Source: Nocardioides aquaticus
GTDB lineage: Bacteria; Actinomycetota; Actinomycetes; Propionibacteriales; Nocardioidaceae
DNA length: 64,000 nt
NCBI RefSeq assembly: GCF_018459925.1
Contig: NZ_CP075371.1
Span: 2,418,001 to 2,482,000, forward strand
Direction: 5' to 3'
This document shows, one piece after another, positions 41,349 through 52,311 of the stretch (its first letter is position 1; each line of letters begins with the position of its first letter). The notes below the pieces were generated by a model, which saw only the letters and a list, made by a program, of their open reading frames with translations, was not told the DNA's origin and made no database searches. Made by a program: the position numbers and the translations under genes.

Positions 41349-42710
41349 TCACATCCCGTCGATCAGCCGCTGGACCCGCTCGTCGTAGGCGCGGAAGGGG
41401 TCCTTGCACAGCACCGTGCGCTGGGCCTGGTCGTTGAGCTTGAGGTGGACCCAGTCGACGGTGAAGTCGCGGCGCTTCTCCTGGGCGGTGCGGATGAACT
41501 CGCCCCGCAGGCGGGCGCGGGTGGACTGCGGCGGGACCGTCTTGGCCTCGAAGATCTTCAGGTCGGTGGTCGCCCGGGCGACCATGCCGCGCTTCTCGAG
41601 CAGGTAGTAGAGCCCCCGCCCGCGGTGGATGTCGTGGTAGGCGAGGTCCAGCTGGGCGATCCGCGGGTGGCTCAGCGGCAGGCCGTGCTTGGCGCGGTAG
41701 CTCTCGATCAGCTTCCACTTGATGACCCAGTCGATCTCGGTGTCGACCAGGCCGAGGTCGTCGGACTCGACGGCCTTCAGCCCGCGCTCCCACAGGTCGA
41801 GGGCCTGCTCGATCACCGGCGTCGAGATCTGGCGGCGGTCCACGAAGTCGCGCGCCTTCGAGAGGTACTCCTGCTGGATGTCGAGCGCGCTGGCCTCGCG
41901 GCCGTTGGCCAGCCGGATCTTGCGGCGCCCGGTGACGTCGTTGGAGATCTCGCGGATGGCCCGGATCGGGTTCTCCATGGTGAGGTCGCGCATCACCACG
42001 CCCTCCTCGATCATCCGCAGCACGAGGTCGCAGCTGGCCACCTTGAGCAGCGTGGTCGTCTCGCTCATGTTCGAGTCGCCGACGATGACGTGCAGCCGCC
42101 GGTACTTCTCGGCGTCCGCGTGCGGCTCGTCGCGGGTGTTGATGATCGGCCGGCTGCGGGTCGTGGCGCTCGAGACGCCCTCCCAGATGTGCTCGGCGCG
42201 CTGGCTCACCGCGTACGACGCCCCGCGCGGCGTCTGCGTGATCTTGCCGGCCCCGACCACGATCTGGCGGGTGACCAGGAACGGGATCAGGATGTCGGCC
42301 AGCCGGCTGAACTCCCCCGCCCGCCCCACGAGGTAGTTCTCGTGGCAGCCGTAGGAGTTGCCGGCGGAGTCGGTGTTGTTCTTGAACAGGTAGATCTCGC
42401 CGGCGATGCCCTCGTCGTGCAGCCGGTCCTCGGCGTCGAGGAGCAGCCCCTCGAGGACCCGCTCCCCCGCCTTGTCGTGGGTCACCAGGTCGACGATGTC
42501 GTCGCACTCCGGGGTGGCGTACTCCGGGTGGCTGCCGACGTCGAGGTAGAGCCGGGCGCCGTTGCGGAGGAAGACGTTGCTGCTGCGTCCCCAGCTGACG
42601 ACCTTGCGGAACAGGTAGCGGGCGACCTCGTCCGGGCTGAGCCGCCGCTGCCCCTTGAACGTGCACGTGACGCCGTACTCGTTCTCGATACCGAAGATCC
42701 GCCGGTCCAT
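41349..42710 (-). CDS. pafA: Pup--protein ligase
   Basis: The 453-residue glutamine-synthetase-like ligase joins the C-terminal Glu of Pup to lysines of target proteins with ATP. It begins [13 protein letters not shown], with the ATP/Mg Glu residues; further features are [42 protein letters not shown] and the C-terminal Arg-rich [13 protein letters not shown]. The length and start match PafA proteins. Adjacent prcA, prcB, pup and dop complete the system. Confidence 0.97.
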   Translation of the reverse strand: MDRRIFGIENEYGVTCTFKGQRRLSPDEVARYLFRKVVSWGRSSNVFLRNGARLYLDVGSHPEYATPECDDIVDLVTHDKAGERVLEGLLLDAEDRLHDEGIAGEIYLFKNNTDSAGNSYGCHENYLVGRAGEFSRLADILIPFLVTRQIVVGAGKITQTPRGASYAVSQRAEHIWEGVSSATTRSRPIINTRDEPHADAEKYRRLHVIVGDSNMSETTTLLKVASCDLVLRMIEEGVVMRDLTMENPIRAIREISNDVTGRRKIRLANGREASALDIQQEYLSKARDFVDRRQISTPVIEQALDLWERGLKAVESDDLGLVDTEIDWVIKWKLIESYRAKHGLPLSHPRIAQLDLAYHDIHRGRGLYYLLEKRGMVARATTDLKIFEAKTVPPQSTRARLRGEFIRTAQEKRRDFTVDWVHLKLNDQAQRTVLCKDPFRAYDERVQRLIDGM

Positions 42711-42758
42711 GCCCGAACAGTACGGGGGGACCGGCGGATCCGGGGGTGACCTGCCCGC

Positions 42759-43562
42759 CTAGCTGATCGGCGGGGCGACGGGCGCGTCCGGCGGAGCGGC
42801 GTCCGGACCCCCGGACGACCCACCCGAGGACACCTCCGCGGGCACCTCCGACGGCACCTCGGCGGACGGCAGCACCGACTCGATCCAGTCCGGGCGCAGC
42901 CGGCGGAACTTGCGCGTCTGGGTGCGGGTGCGGTCGAGCACGGCCGCCTCGAGGTCGGCCACGGGCAGCACCCGGTCGGGCGCCTCGCCCTCGACCGCGC
43001 CGAGCGCCGCGACGGCGGTCGCCAGCGCGGTCGGCAGGTCGGCGCCCTCGGTGTAGTGCTCGCGCAGGTGCGCGGTGACGGTCTCGGCGGCGCCGCCCAT
43101 CACGGCGTACCCGTGCTCGTCGGCCACCTGGCCGTCGTAGGTCAGCCGGTAGACCTGGTCCGCGGCCGGCGAGTCGCCCACCTCGGCGACGAAGAGCTCC
43201 ACCTCGTACGGCTTCTCGCCGCCGCTGGAGAAGATCGAGCCCAGGGTCTGGGCGTAGGCGTTGGCCAGGGCCCGGCCGGTGACGTCGCGCCGGTCGTAGG
43301 AGTACCCGCGCATGTCGGCCAGGCGCACCCCGGCGATGCGGAGGTTCTCGAACTCGTTGTAGCGGCCGACGGCCGCGAAGGCGATCCGGTCGTAGATCTC
43401 GGAGACCTTGTGCAGCGCCTGCGAGGGGTTCTCCGAGACGAACAGCACCCCGTCGGCGTACTGCACGACCACCACGGAGCGTCCGCGCGAGATGCCCTTG
43501 CGGGCGAAGTCCGCGCGGTCCTTCATCAGCTGCTCGGGCGAGACGTAGTAGGGCATGCTCAT
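42759..43562 (-). CDS. prcA: 20S proteasome alpha subunit
   Basis: The 267-residue alpha subunit begins [29 protein letters not shown], the gate and H0 helix segment of actinobacterial PrcA, followed by the Ntn fold without a catalytic Thr ([52 protein letters not shown]). Outer rings of PrcA control entry to the core and dock Arc/Mpa. A Ser/Pro/Ala-rich C-terminal tail of about 35 residues is disordered. It overlaps prcB by 4 nt. Confidence 0.96.
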   Translation of the reverse strand: MSMPYYVSPEQLMKDRADFARKGISRGRSVVVVQYADGVLFVSENPSQALHKVSEIYDRIAFAAVGRYNEFENLRIAGVRLADMRGYSYDRRDVTGRALANAYAQTLGSIFSSGGEKPYEVELFVAEVGDSPAADQVYRLTYDGQVADEHGYAVMGGAAETVTAHLREHYTEGADLPTALATAVAALGAVEGEAPDRVLPVADLEAAVLDRTRTQTRKFRRLRPDWIESVLPSAEVPSEVPAEVSSGGSSGGPDAAPPDAPVAPPIS

Positions 43563-44431
43563 CGCGCGCCACCCCCGTACGACCGGCCGTCGAGCGGCGC
43601 GGCCGGTCCGTCGGGCCGGATCATCCGACCGGCGATCATCCGGTCGGCCACCTCGGCCACCTCGGCGTCGGGCAGGCGTACCCCGCCCTCGGCGGTGATC
43701 ACGTGCACGACCGGGAAGATCCGGCGCGTGAGGTCGGGCCCGCCGGTCGCGGAGTCGTCGTCGGCGGCGTCGTAGAGCGCCTGCACCACGGCCAGCACGC
43801 AGTCCTCGCGGCCCAGGTCCTCGCGGTAGAGCTTCTTCAACGAGCCCCGGGCGAAGACCGAGCCCGAGCCGACGGCGTGGAAGGCGGTCTCCTCGTAGCG
43901 GCCGCCGGTGACGTCGTAGGAGAAGATCCGCCCGATCGAGGCGGCCAGGTCGTAGCCGGCGAAGAGCGGCACCACGGCCAGGCCCTGCATGGCCATCGGC
44001 AGGTTGTTGCGGATCAGCGCGGCCAGCCGGTTGGCCTTGCCGTCCATGGAGAGCGTCGAGCCCTCGATCTTCTCGTAGTGCTCCAGCTCGACCTGGTAGA
44101 GCCGGACCATCTCCACGGCGAGGCCCGCGGTGCCGGCGATGCCGACGGCGGAGAACTCGTCGGCGGGGAAGACCTTCTCGATGTCGCGCTGGGCGATCAC
44201 GTTGCCCATCGTGGCGCGGCGGTCACCGGCCATCACGACGCCGCCGGGGAAGGTCGCCGCGACGATGGTGGTGCCGTGCGGTGCCAGGTCGCCCGCGCTC
44301 GGGGCGCCGGGACGCTGCGGACCGAGGTCGCGCGCACCGGGCAGCAGGTCGGGCGCCTGGTCGGCGAGGAAGTCGGCGAAGGACGACGAGCCCGGGGTGA
44401 GGTAGGCCGCGGGCAGGCGCGAGTCGTTCAT
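43559..44431 (-). CDS. prcB: 20S proteasome beta subunit
   Basis: The 290-residue catalytic subunit has a 53-residue propeptide ending LAPHG, with cleavage before Thr54, the nucleophile in [24 protein letters not shown]. The GDRRAT lysine/arginine region and [18 protein letters not shown] follow the beta fold. It forms the inner rings and cleaves pupylated proteins. ATG 44431 overlaps the pup stop by 4 nt (ATGA), so expression is coupled to pup. Confidence 0.97.
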   Translation of the reverse strand: MNDSRLPAAYLTPGSSSFADFLADQAPDLLPGARDLGPQRPGAPSAGDLAPHGTTIVAATFPGGVVMAGDRRATMGNVIAQRDIEKVFPADEFSAVGIAGTAGLAVEMVRLYQVELEHYEKIEGSTLSMDGKANRLAALIRNNLPMAMQGLAVVPLFAGYDLAASIGRIFSYDVTGGRYEETAFHAVGSGSVFARGSLKKLYREDLGREDCVLAVVQALYDAADDDSATGGPDLTRRIFPVVHVITAEGGVRLPDAEVAEVADRMIAGRMIRPDGPAAPLDGRSYGGGAR

Positions 44432-44631
44432 TCGCCGCCCTTCTGGATGAACGACTTCACGAAGTCCTCGGCGTTCGTCTCGAGGACGTCGTCGATCTCG
44501 TCGAGGAGGTCGTCGACCTCCGTGTCGAGGGCTTCCTTGCGCTCGGCGACCGACGACTCGGTCGTCTCCTCGCTCTGCTGCTGCTCCTCGGTCTCCGACG
44601 AGCGCCGCGGCTGCTTCTGCTCTTGGGCCAT
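44428..44631 (-). CDS. pup: prokaryotic ubiquitin-like protein Pup
   Basis: The 67-residue protein is mostly disordered and Glu/Gln-rich, with a coiled-coil region ([22 protein letters not shown]) that binds Arc/Mpa, and the C-terminal [11 protein letters not shown]. It ends in Gly-Gly-Glu, so no deamidation of a terminal Gln is needed before ligation, unlike the GGQ form of M. tuberculosis. The length and start are typical. It lies between dop and prcB. Confidence 0.97.
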   Translation of the reverse strand: MAQEQKQPRRSSETEEQQQSEETTESSVAERKEALDTEVDDLLDEIDDVLETNAEDFVKSFIQKGGE

Positions 44632-44700
44632 GCTCCGACACTAGCGACTCGCCGGGTGCCGCGGGCCCCACCCCGCAGGTGCGTCCGCCGCGGCGCGAGA

Positions 44701-46209
44701 TCAGCCGGCGAGCTCTCCCAGCAGGGCCTCGGCGGTCTCCGAGCGGTCGAGCAGGTCGCCGACGTGCGCCCGGCTGCCGCGCAGGGGGTCCAGGGTGGGC
44801 ACCCGCTGCAGGGAGTCACGGCCGGGGAGGTCGAAGATGACCGAGTCCCACGACGCCGCGGCGACGTTCTCGGCGAACTTCTCCAGGCAGCGCCCACGGA
44901 AGTAGGCGCGGGTGTCCTCCGGCGGGTCGTGCATCGCGCGCTCGACGGCGTCGTCGCCGAGCAGCCGCTCGATCCGCCCGGCGGCGGCCATCCGGTGGTA
45001 GAGGCCCTTCTCGGGGCGCAGGTCGGCGTACTGCAGGTCGATCAGGGCCAGCTTGGCGTCGTCCCAGGCCAGGCCGTCGCGGTCGCGGTACTGCTCGAGC
45101 AGCTTCAGCTTCGCGACCCAGTCCAGCTCCCCCGCGCACTCCATGGGGTCGCGGTCGAGGCGGTCCAGCACCGACTCCCAGCGGGCCAGCACCTCGACGG
45201 TCTGGGCGTCGGCGTCCGAGCCGAGCCGGTCCTCGACGTGCTTGCGGGCCAGGTCGAGGTACTCCATCTGCAGCTGCACCGCGGTGAGCCGGCGGCCGTC
45301 GGCCAGCGTCAGCAGGTGCTGCAGCGACGGGTCGTGGGAGACCGCGCGGAGCGAGGCGACGGGACCGGAGACCATCAGCTCGCGGCCCAGGAACCCGTCC
45401 TCGATCATCGCCAGCACCAGCGAGGTCGTGCCGACCTTGAGGAACGTCGAGACCTCGGACATGTTGGCGTCGCCGATGATGACGTGCAGCCGGCGGTACT
45501 TGTCCGGGTCGGCGTGCGGCTCGTCGCGGGTGTTGATGATCGGACGCTTCAGCGTGGTCTCGAGGCCGACCTCGACCTCGAAGAAGTCCGCACGCTGGCT
45601 GACCTGGAAGCCGTCCTCGCGCCCGTCCTGGCCCCGGCCGACCCGGCCGGCGCCGCAGACCACCTGGCGGGAGACGAAGAACGGGGTCAGGTGGCGCACG
45701 ATGTCGGCGAACGGCGTCGAGCGGCGCATCAGGTAGTTCTCGTGCGCGCCGTAGGAGGCGCCCTTGCCGTCGGTGTTGTTCTTGTAGAGCACGATCGGCG
45801 CGCCGCCGGGCATGCTCGAGGCGCGGCGCGCGGCGTCCAGCATCACCTGCTCCCCGGCCTTCTCCCACCGCACGGCGTCCAGGGGGGTGGTCACCTCGGG
45901 CGTGGCGTACTCGGGGTGCGCGTGGTCGACGTAGAGCCGGGCGCCGTTGGTCAAGATGACGTTGGCCAGCCCGAGGTCCTCGTCGGTCAGCTGGCTCGGG
46001 TCGGCGACCTGGCGCGACACGTCGTACCCGCGGGCGTCGCGCAGCGGCGACTCCTCCTCGAAGTCCCACCGCGCACGACGGGCTCGTACGGTGGCCGAGG
46101 CGTAGGCGTTGACCACCTGCGAGGAGCTGACCATCGGGTTGGCCGACGGCTGCCCGGTGACCGCGATGCCGTACTCGATCTCGGTGCCCATGACCCGACG
46201 CACGCTCAT
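44701..46209 (-). CDS. dop: depupylase Dop (Pup deamidase homologue)
   Basis: The 502-residue paralogue of PafA has [12 protein letters not shown] (metal/ATP Glu residues), [29 protein letters not shown] and [14 protein letters not shown], plus the Dop-specific N-terminal loop region around residues 38-76. Dop removes Pup from targets and can deamidate GGQ-Pup; with a GGE-Pup here the hydrolase activity is the probable main role. It lies downstream of arc across a strong hairpin and 69 bp upstream of pup. Confidence 0.95.
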   Translation of the reverse strand: MSVRRVMGTEIEYGIAVTGQPSANPMVSSSQVVNAYASATVRARRARWDFEEESPLRDARGYDVSRQVADPSQLTDEDLGLANVILTNGARLYVDHAHPEYATPEVTTPLDAVRWEKAGEQVMLDAARRASSMPGGAPIVLYKNNTDGKGASYGAHENYLMRRSTPFADIVRHLTPFFVSRQVVCGAGRVGRGQDGREDGFQVSQRADFFEVEVGLETTLKRPIINTRDEPHADPDKYRRLHVIIGDANMSEVSTFLKVGTTSLVLAMIEDGFLGRELMVSGPVASLRAVSHDPSLQHLLTLADGRRLTAVQLQMEYLDLARKHVEDRLGSDADAQTVEVLARWESVLDRLDRDPMECAGELDWVAKLKLLEQYRDRDGLAWDDAKLALIDLQYADLRPEKGLYHRMAAAGRIERLLGDDAVERAMHDPPEDTRAYFRGRCLEKFAENVAAASWDSVIFDLPGRDSLQRVPTLDPLRGSRAHVGDLLDRSETAEALLGELAG

Positions 46210-46222
46210 GCGCCGAGCCTAC

Positions 46223-46254
46223 GCGCCACCCCCGGCCGGAGCCGGGGGTGGCGC
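46223..46254. terminator. strong hairpin between arc/mpa and dop
   Basis: GCGCCACCCCCGGC and GCCGGGGGTGGCGC make a perfect 14-bp GC-rich stem with a CGGA loop, between the arc stop (46265) and the dop start (46209). It probably separates or attenuates transcription from arc into the dop-pup-prcBA genes. Confidence 0.7.
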
Positions 46255-46264
46255 GGGCGGCCGC

Positions 46265-48019
46265 TCAGAGGTACTGGCCGGTGTTGCTGACCGTGTCGAT
46301 GGACCGACCCGGCTCGGTGCCCTGCTTGCCGGTCACCAGGGTGCGGATGAAGACGATCCGCTCCCCCTTCTTGCCCGAGATCCGCGCCCAGTCGTCGGGG
46401 TTGGTGGTGTTGGGCAGGTCCTCGTTCTCCTTGAACTCGTCCACGCAGGCCTGGAGCATGTGCGAGACCCGCAGACCGCGCTGGTCGTGGTCGAGCAGGT
46501 CCTTGATCGCCATCTTCTTGGCCCGGTCGACGATGTTCTGGATCATCGCGCCGGAGTTGAAGTCCTTGAAGTACAGGACCTCCTTGTCGCCGTTGGCGTA
46601 GGTGACCTCGAGGAAGCGGTTCTCCTCGGTCTCGTTGTACATCCGCTCGACGGTCGCCCGGATCATGCCGCCGACGCACGCGTCGCGGTCCCCGCCGAAC
46701 TCGCGGAGGTCGTCGGCGTGCAGCGGCAGGGTCGAGGTGAGGTACTTGGAGAAGATGTCGCGCGCCGACTCCGCGTCCGGGCGCTCGATCTTGATCTTCA
46801 CGTCGAGCCGGCCGGGCCGCAGGATCGCGGGGTCGATCATGTCCTCACGGTTCGAGGCGCCGATCACCAGGACGTTCTCGAGCGTCTCGACGCCGTCGAT
46901 CTCGCTGAGCAGCTGCGGGACGATGGTGTTCTCGACGTCGGAGGAGACCCCCGAGCCGCGGGTGCGGAACAGCGAGTCCATCTCGTCGAAGAACACGATC
47001 ACCGGGGTGCCCTGGCTGGCCTTCTCCCTGGCCCGCTGGAAGACGAGCCGGATGTGCCGCTCGGTCTCCCCGACGTACTTGTTGAGCAGCTCGGGGCCCT
47101 TGATGTTGAGGAAGTAGGACTTGCCCTCCGCACCGGTGCGCGCCGCGACCTTCTTGGCCAGCGAGTTGGCGACCGCCTTCGCGATCAACGTCTTGCCGCA
47201 GCCCGGGGGGCCGTACAGCAGGACGCCCTTGGGCGGCTTGAGCTCGTGCTCCTTGAACAGCTCGGGGTGCAGGTACGGCAGCTCCACGGCGTCCTGGATC
47301 TGCTCGATCTGCCCGCGCAGGCCCCCGATCGACTCGTAGGCGATGTCGGGCACCTCCTCGAGCACGAGCTCCTCGACCTCGGACTTCGGAACCTTCTCGT
47401 AGACGTAGCCGGCGCGCGGGTCGAGCAGCAGGCTGTCGCCGGCCCGGATCGTGTCGTCGCGCAGCGGCTGCGCCAGGCGGACGACGCGCTCCTCGTCGGC
47501 GTTGGCGATGACCAGGGCCCGCTCGCCGTCGGCGAGCAGCTCCTTGAACATGACGACCTCGCCGACCTGCTCGAACTCCAGCGCCGCGACCACGTTGAGG
47601 GCCTCGTTGAGCATGACCTCCTGGCCGCGGCGCAGCTCGTCGAGCTCGACGGCCGGGCTGACGCTGACGCGCAGCTTGCGGCCGCCGGTGAAGACGTCGA
47701 CGGTGTCGTCCTCGTTGCGCGAGAGGAACGTGCCGAAGCCGGCCGGTGGCTGCGCCAGCCGGTCGACCTCCTCCTTGAGCTTCATGATCTGGTCGCGCGC
47801 CTCGCGCAGGGTCCCGGCCAGCCGCTCGTTCTGGGCGGTCACCGTGGCCAGGTTGCGCTGGGCGTCGGCCAGGCGCAGGTCCAGACCGCGCGAGGTGCCC
47901 GGCGACTCGCTCAGACGACGCCGGAGCTCACCGATCTCGGACTCCAGGTAGCGCACCTGGTTGGCCAGTCGTTCCTGCTCGCGGCCCGGGGTGTCGGGTC
48001 CTGGTTCGCTGCTCGACAT
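46265..48019 (-). CDS. arc: proteasome-associated AAA ATPase Arc/Mpa
   Basis: The 584-residue protein has an N-terminal coiled coil (about residues 13-75) that binds Pup, tandem OB domains, and an AAA module with Walker A GPPGCGKT, Walker [12 protein letters not shown] and RPGRLDVKI. The C-terminus TGQYL is the proteasome docking motif. It unfolds pupylated proteins into PrcAB. Start ATG 48019 has an excellent AGGAGG. Upstream is trmI on the same strand. Confidence 0.97.
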   Translation of the reverse strand: MSSSEPGPDTPGREQERLANQVRYLESEIGELRRRLSESPGTSRGLDLRLADAQRNLATVTAQNERLAGTLREARDQIMKLKEEVDRLAQPPAGFGTFLSRNEDDTVDVFTGGRKLRVSVSPAVELDELRRGQEVMLNEALNVVAALEFEQVGEVVMFKELLADGERALVIANADEERVVRLAQPLRDDTIRAGDSLLLDPRAGYVYEKVPKSEVEELVLEEVPDIAYESIGGLRGQIEQIQDAVELPYLHPELFKEHELKPPKGVLLYGPPGCGKTLIAKAVANSLAKKVAARTGAEGKSYFLNIKGPELLNKYVGETERHIRLVFQRAREKASQGTPVIVFFDEMDSLFRTRGSGVSSDVENTIVPQLLSEIDGVETLENVLVIGASNREDMIDPAILRPGRLDVKIKIERPDAESARDIFSKYLTSTLPLHADDLREFGGDRDACVGGMIRATVERMYNETEENRFLEVTYANGDKEVLYFKDFNSGAMIQNIVDRAKKMAIKDLLDHDQRGLRVSHMLQACVDEFKENEDLPNTTNPDDWARISGKKGERIVFIRTLVTGKQGTEPGRSIDTVSNTGQYL

Positions 48020-48096
48020 GAGCCCACCTCCTGTCCGGTCGACCCTACCTGTGGGACCCGACGCCACGGGGTGCGTCCGGGCGTGGCGCGGACGGA

Positions 48097-49110
48097 TCAC
48101 CCGCCCGCGGGCGGTTCTCCCAGGTCGGCGACGTCGGCGGGGCGCGGGCCGGTGTAGTCGGGGCCGTACGCGCCGGGCGCCGGGCGCCGACGCTTGCGCG
48201 GCGGGCTCTGCCCGGGCGCCATCCGGCGCGCGGTCACCAGGAACGCCGTGTGGCCGATCATCGAGTGGCCCGGACGGACCGCCAGGCCCTCCACGTGCCA
48301 GTCGCGCACCAGCGACTCCCAGGCGTGCGGCTCGGTGAAGCCGCCGTGCACCCGCACGGTCTCGGTGAACTTCGACAGCTGGGTGGTGGTCGCGACGTAG
48401 GCGCAGACGATCCCGCCGGGCCGCAGCGCGCCGGCGGCCGCGTCGAGGCACTCCCAGGGGGCGAGCATGTCGAGGATGACCCGGTCGTACCGCTCCCCCG
48501 AGGCCGGCAGCTCCTCGGCCAGGTCGCCCAGCCGGAGCGACCAGGCGGGGTGGCTGGAGCCGTCCGGGCCACCGAGGAACTGGTCGACGTTGCGGCGCGC
48601 GACCTCGGCGAACTCCTCGCGGCGCTCGTAGGAGGTGACCTTGCCGTGGGGGCCGACGGCGCGCAGCAGCGAGCAGGTCAGCGCACCGGAGCCGACCCCG
48701 GCCTCGACCACGTCGGCGCCGGGGAAGATGTCGGCCATCGCCACGATCTGGGCGGCGTCCTTGGGGTAGACCACGGCCGCGCCGCGCGGCATGGAGACCA
48801 CGAACTCAGAGAGCAGCGGCCGGAAGACGAGGTACTCGCCGCCGGCGGTCGAGGTCAGCGTGAAGCCCTCCTCGCGCCCGATCATGTCGTCGTGGTCGAC
48901 CGAGCCCTTGTTGGAGAAGAACTTCTTGCCGGGCACCAGGGCGAAGTTGTGCTTGCGGCCCTTGGTGTCGACCAGGCGCACCCACTCACCGGTGCGCAAC
49001 GGGCCGCGGTGCACCCCGCCCCAGGCCTCGGGGGGCACGTCAGGGCTGTCCTGCCGGGGGTCCTGCTCAGGGTCCTGCTGGGGGTCGTGCTGGGGGTCCT
49101 GCTCGTTCAC
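48097..49110 (-). CDS. trmI: tRNA (adenine-58-N1)-methyltransferase TrmI
   Basis: The 337-residue class I methyltransferase shows [27 protein letters not shown], motif [22 protein letters not shown] and the catalytic region [23 protein letters not shown], typical of TrmI (Rv2118c), which methylates A58 in the tRNA T-loop. The head is an acidic repeat (QDP, HDP, EQDP units) of about 20 residues. The start GTG 49110 has GGAGGAG and overlaps the site-2 protease stop. Confidence 0.93.
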   Translation of the reverse strand: MNEQDPQHDPQQDPEQDPRQDSPDVPPEAWGGVHRGPLRTGEWVRLVDTKGRKHNFALVPGKKFFSNKGSVDHDDMIGREEGFTLTSTAGGEYLVFRPLLSEFVVSMPRGAAVVYPKDAAQIVAMADIFPGADVVEAGVGSGALTCSLLRAVGPHGKVTSYERREEFAEVARRNVDQFLGGPDGSSHPAWSLRLGDLAEELPASGERYDRVILDMLAPWECLDAAAGALRPGGIVCAYVATTTQLSKFTETVRVHGGFTEPHAWESLVRDWHVEGLAVRPGHSMIGHTAFLVTARRMAPGQSPPRKRRRPAPGAYGPDYTGPRPADVADLGEPPAGG

Positions 49111-50258
49111 CTTGCTCCTCCGGCGCCGCGGACGGCGCGATCGACGTCGGCCAGCGACAGGACGCCGTAGACCGACCCGTCCTCCTGCACCAGCAGGTAC
49201 TCCCGGGCGGGTGCGCGGTTGAGGGCGGTGACCAGCTCCTCGCCGCGCAGCCCGACAGGGAGGCTGAGACCGGGCTCGAGGCTACGGGCCACGCTGGAGG
49301 TCGGCACCCAGGGGCGTCGGTCCTCGGGGGTCGCGACCAGCGCCGCCTCGTTGACCACGCCGACCGGGACCCCCGCGGCGGTCAGGGTCACGATGCCGCC
49401 GGCCTGCGCGTCCTGGGCGCGGCGCACCGCCTCGGCGAGCGGCAGGTCGTGCGGGACGCTGAGGGTGCGGCGGGCCAGGCGGCGCGCCTCGAGCGCCGGG
49501 AACCGGCTGCGCAGCCGGGCGTTGGCCAGCTCGGCGCTGGCGGTGGTCCAGATGAAGGCGGCCAGCAGGAACGCCACGACGTAGTCGGTGATGCCGGGGC
49601 GCAGGTCGAGGACGGCCTCGGCGAGCAGCGGCCAGGCCAGCAGCACGACGGCGGTCGCGCGGCCGGCCCAGGCCGCGACGACGACACCGCGCAGGGCGCT
49701 GCCGGAGACCTTCCAGACGGCGGCCTTGAAGACGCGCCCGCCGTCCAGCGGCAGGCCCGGGACCAGGTTCAGCACACCGATCAGCAGGTTGCCGGCGGCC
49801 AGGCCGAACAGGAACAGCCCGACCAGGCCCTGGTCGGCCTGCTGGTAGGCCAGCCAGGCCACGCCCCCGACGGCCAGCGACGTCAGCGGGCCGACGACGG
49901 CGACCCAGAACTCCTGGCGCGGCGAGCGCGCCTCGCCCTGCACGGCGGTCATCCCGCCGAGGAAGTGCAGCGTGATGGACGGGACCACCGTGCCGAAGCG
50001 CCGGGCGACCAGCGCGTGGGAGATCTCGTGCAGCAGGACGGCCAGGTAGAGCAGGGCCGCGAACACCGCCCCGGCGAGGTAGCGCAGCGGGCCGAGCCCG
50101 GGGCGTACGGCCTCGACCTGCGGGGCGAGGATCACCGCGAACACCGCCGCGAAGAGCAGCGTCGTGTAGGAGACCAGGATCTGGGTGCCCCCGACGGTGG
50201 CCAGCCGTACGGTCCCGACCGGGCGCGGGGCGGACGGCGGGGATGCGGGGACGGACAC
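49107..50258 (-). CDS. site-2 protease family (M50B) membrane metalloprotease with C-terminal CBS-like region
   Basis: The 383-residue product has about six membrane helices with HEISH at residues 77-81 (zinc, catalytic Glu78) and the second zinc-binding motif NLVPGLPLDGGR. The last 110 residues form a soluble CBS-type pair (LPLAEAVRRAQDAQAGGIVTLTAAGVPVG, LLVQEDGSVYGVLSLADVDRA). Such intramembrane proteases cleave membrane regulators. It overlaps trmI downstream by 4 nt. The substrate is unknown. Confidence 0.9.
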   Translation of the reverse strand: MSVPASPPSAPRPVGTVRLATVGGTQILVSYTTLLFAAVFAVILAPQVEAVRPGLGPLRYLAGAVFAALLYLAVLLHEISHALVARRFGTVVPSITLHFLGGMTAVQGEARSPRQEFWVAVVGPLTSLAVGGVAWLAYQQADQGLVGLFLFGLAAGNLLIGVLNLVPGLPLDGGRVFKAAVWKVSGSALRGVVVAAWAGRATAVVLLAWPLLAEAVLDLRPGITDYVVAFLLAAFIWTTASAELANARLRSRFPALEARRLARRTLSVPHDLPLAEAVRRAQDAQAGGIVTLTAAGVPVGVVNEAALVATPEDRRPWVPTSSVARSLEPGLSLPVGLRGEELVTALNRAPAREYLLVQEDGSVYGVLSLADVDRAVRGAGGAR

Positions 50259-50321
50259 GTCCAGAACCTACCGGGACGCACGGCGCCGACCGTCGTCGGC
50301 GCGGCCTCCTAGGCTCGTCCC

Positions 50322-51179
50322 GTGACCGCCTCCCTGCCCGCCCCGGCCTCGCCCGCCGAGGCCGTCTCCACCCCGGTCGACGGTGTCGACGTGGTGGGGG
50401 CGCTGTCGCCGAGCCGGGCGGTCGACTTCGTGACCTGCCCCCTGCGCTACCGGTTCCGGACCGTGGACCGGCTACCGGAGGAGCCGTCGCTGGACGCCGC
50501 CCGCGGGACGCTGGTGCACAAGGTGCTGGAGGACCTCTTCGACGACGCCGCCCCGGACCGGACCCCCGCACGGGCGCGGGGGATGCTCGCGCCGACGTGG
50601 GAGGCGCTCGTGGCGGCCGAGCCCGCCCTCGCCGGCCTCTTCGAGGGCGACGGCCCCGAGGTGACGACCTGGCTGGCGTCGTGCGCGACCGTGCTGGACC
50701 GGTGGTTCACCCTGGAGGACCCGCGTCGCCTCGAGCCGGCCGAGCGTGAGCTCTACGTCGAGACCGTCACCGCCTCCCGGCTGCTGCTCCGCGGGTTCGT
50801 CGACCGCCTCGACGTGGCCCGCGACGGCGCGCTGCGGGTCGTCGACTACAAGACCGGGCGGGCCCCCGGACCGGAGCACGAGGCCAAGGCGCTGTTCCAG
50901 ATGAAGTTCTACGCCCTGGTGCTGTGGCGCACGCGCGGCGTGGTGCCGGCGGTGCTGCAGCTGGTCTACCTCGGCAACGGCGAGGTGCTGCGCTACCGCC
51001 CGGACGTCGACGACCTGCTCGCCACCGAGCGCAAGGTCGAGGCCGTGTGGCGCGCCATCGTCACCGCCCGGGAGAGCGGCGAGTGGCTCCCCCGCCGCGG
51101 CGCGCTCTGCCGGTGGTGCTCCTTCCAGGCGCTGTGCCCGGAGTTCGGCGGCACTCCCCCGCCGCTGCCGCAGGACTAG
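50322..51179 (+). CDS. RecB family exonuclease-like (PD-(D/E)XK, Fe-S) protein
   Basis: The 285-residue protein is a PD-(D/E)XK nuclease: SPSRAVDFVTCPLRYRF (first Cys), GTLVHKVLEDLFD, VDYKTGRAPG (catalytic Asp and Lys) and the C-terminal CRWCSFQALC, giving the four Cys of an AddB/Cas4-type Fe-S cluster. It corresponds to Rv2119 next to trmI. It lacks helicase domains, so it is a free-standing nuclease of DNA repair type. Its TAG stop lies in the CTAG used by the adjacent IS481 element. Confidence 0.9.
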   Translation: MTASLPAPASPAEAVSTPVDGVDVVGALSPSRAVDFVTCPLRYRFRTVDRLPEEPSLDAARGTLVHKVLEDLFDDAAPDRTPARARGMLAPTWEALVAAEPALAGLFEGDGPEVTTWLASCATVLDRWFTLEDPRRLEPAERELYVETVTASRLLLRGFVDRLDVARDGALRVVDYKTGRAPGPEHEAKALFQMKFYALVLWRTRGVVPAVLQLVYLGNGEVLRYRPDVDDLLATERKVEAVWRAIVTARESGEWLPRRGALCRWCSFQALCPEFGGTPPPLPQD

Positions 51180-52186
51180 CTGTGATGCCCAGCCAGGTTG
51201 TTCAACCTGGTGATGGGTGCGGCCTTCCCGATTGCTGAGTGGGGTCGGTGGTGGTTGTACTGGTGGACCCATGCTGGCAGAGCGGCGAGCCGGGCTGACT
51301 CGGAGTTGTAGAACTTCTTGAATGCCCAGTCCTCGGCCAGGGTGCGGTGGAAGCGCTCGATCTTGCCGTTGGTTTGAGGTCGGTAGGGCCGGGTCTTCTT
51401 CGGTGTGATGCTGAGTTCGGCGCAGGTCTCGCGCCACAAGTGGGACCTGTAGCAGCTGCCGTTGTCGCTGAGGACCCGTTGGACGGTGACGCCGCGCTGG
51501 GCGAACCAGGCGACCGCGTTGCGCAGCACCAGGACCGCGGTTTCCTTGGTCTCGTCGTCGTGGGCCTCGACGTAGGCGACGCGGGAGTGGTCGTCGATCA
51601 CGGTGTGCAGGTAGCAGGTCCCGATGACTGGGTCGCGGTGCTTGCTGCGTGGTGTGCCGGTGCGCGCCACAGTTGTTGACCGGTTCTTCTGGCCTTGCTG
51701 GCGGCCGACGTAGCGCCATCCGCCGCCGTCGGGGACCTTGCCGAGCTTCTTGACGTCGACGTGGAGCAGGTCTCCGGGCTGCTCGTGCTCGTAGCGACGG
51801 ATCGGCTCCCCGGTGGCACGGTCGATGTGGGTGAGCCGATTGAGGCGGCAGCGGACCAGGACGGCGTGGACGGTCGAGGACGCCATGCCGAGTCGGTCAG
51901 CGATCTCGACTGGTCCGAGGCGTTGCTTCCAGCGCAGGTGCACGATCTTGCGGACCACCGGTGCCGGCGTCCGGTTCGGTTGGCGGTGTGGTGCCGAGGA
52001 CCGGTCGTGCATGCCGTCGGGTCCCTCGTCGCGGTAGCGGTCGGCCCACTTCTTCGCCGTGCGCCAGGAAACGTCGTAGCGCTCAGCAGCACGAACGGGC
52101 GGCCATCCCTGGTCGACGATCAGTCGCGCGAGTCGTAGTCGTGCGCGGGGGGTCAGGGCAGCGTTTGCATGGGTAGCGTGGGACAC
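51176..52186 (-). CDS. IS481 family transposase
   Basis: The 336-residue product has an N-terminal HTH (ALTPRARLRLARLIVDQGW, RAAERYDVSWRTAKKWADR) and an rve-type integrase core: HVDVKKLGKVPDGGG (first Asp), VIDDHSRVAYVEAH, VLSDNGSCYRS (second Asp) and KKTRPYRPQTNGKIERFHRTL (catalytic Glu), followed by YNHHRPHSAI. All three catalytic residues are present, so it may be active. Start GTG 52186. Its TAG stop (51176-51178) lies entirely in the flanking CTAG target. Confidence 0.93.
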   Translation of the reverse strand: MSHATHANAALTPRARLRLARLIVDQGWPPVRAAERYDVSWRTAKKWADRYRDEGPDGMHDRSSAPHRQPNRTPAPVVRKIVHLRWKQRLGPVEIADRLGMASSTVHAVLVRCRLNRLTHIDRATGEPIRRYEHEQPGDLLHVDVKKLGKVPDGGGWRYVGRQQGQKNRSTTVARTGTPRSKHRDPVIGTCYLHTVIDDHSRVAYVEAHDDETKETAVLVLRNAVAWFAQRGVTVQRVLSDNGSCYRSHLWRETCAELSITPKKTRPYRPQTNGKIERFHRTLAEDWAFKKFYNSESARLAALPAWVHQYNHHRPHSAIGKAAPITRLNNLAGHHS

Positions 52187-52311
52187 GAAGGCCTCCTTCG
52201 GTGGCGGAGCGGTTCCTAGACAGCTCCACTCCACACCGGGGAGGCCTTCGTCCATCTACAGGTCAGATCGTGTCGTCGCAGGATCTCGACCAACGTGCCT
52301 GGGCATCACAA
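51180..52311 (-). mobile_element. IS481-family insertion sequence, complete
   Basis: The terminal repeats read TGTGATGCCCAGCCAGGTTG (left, from 51181) and TGTGATGCCCAGGCACGTTG (right end, complement, from 52310), 18 of 20 identical. CTAG flanks both sides (51176-51179 and 52312-52315) as the target duplication usual for this family. The element has about 1.13 kb and one transposase gene. It separates convergent recB-like and merR genes without damaging either. Confidence 0.92.
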
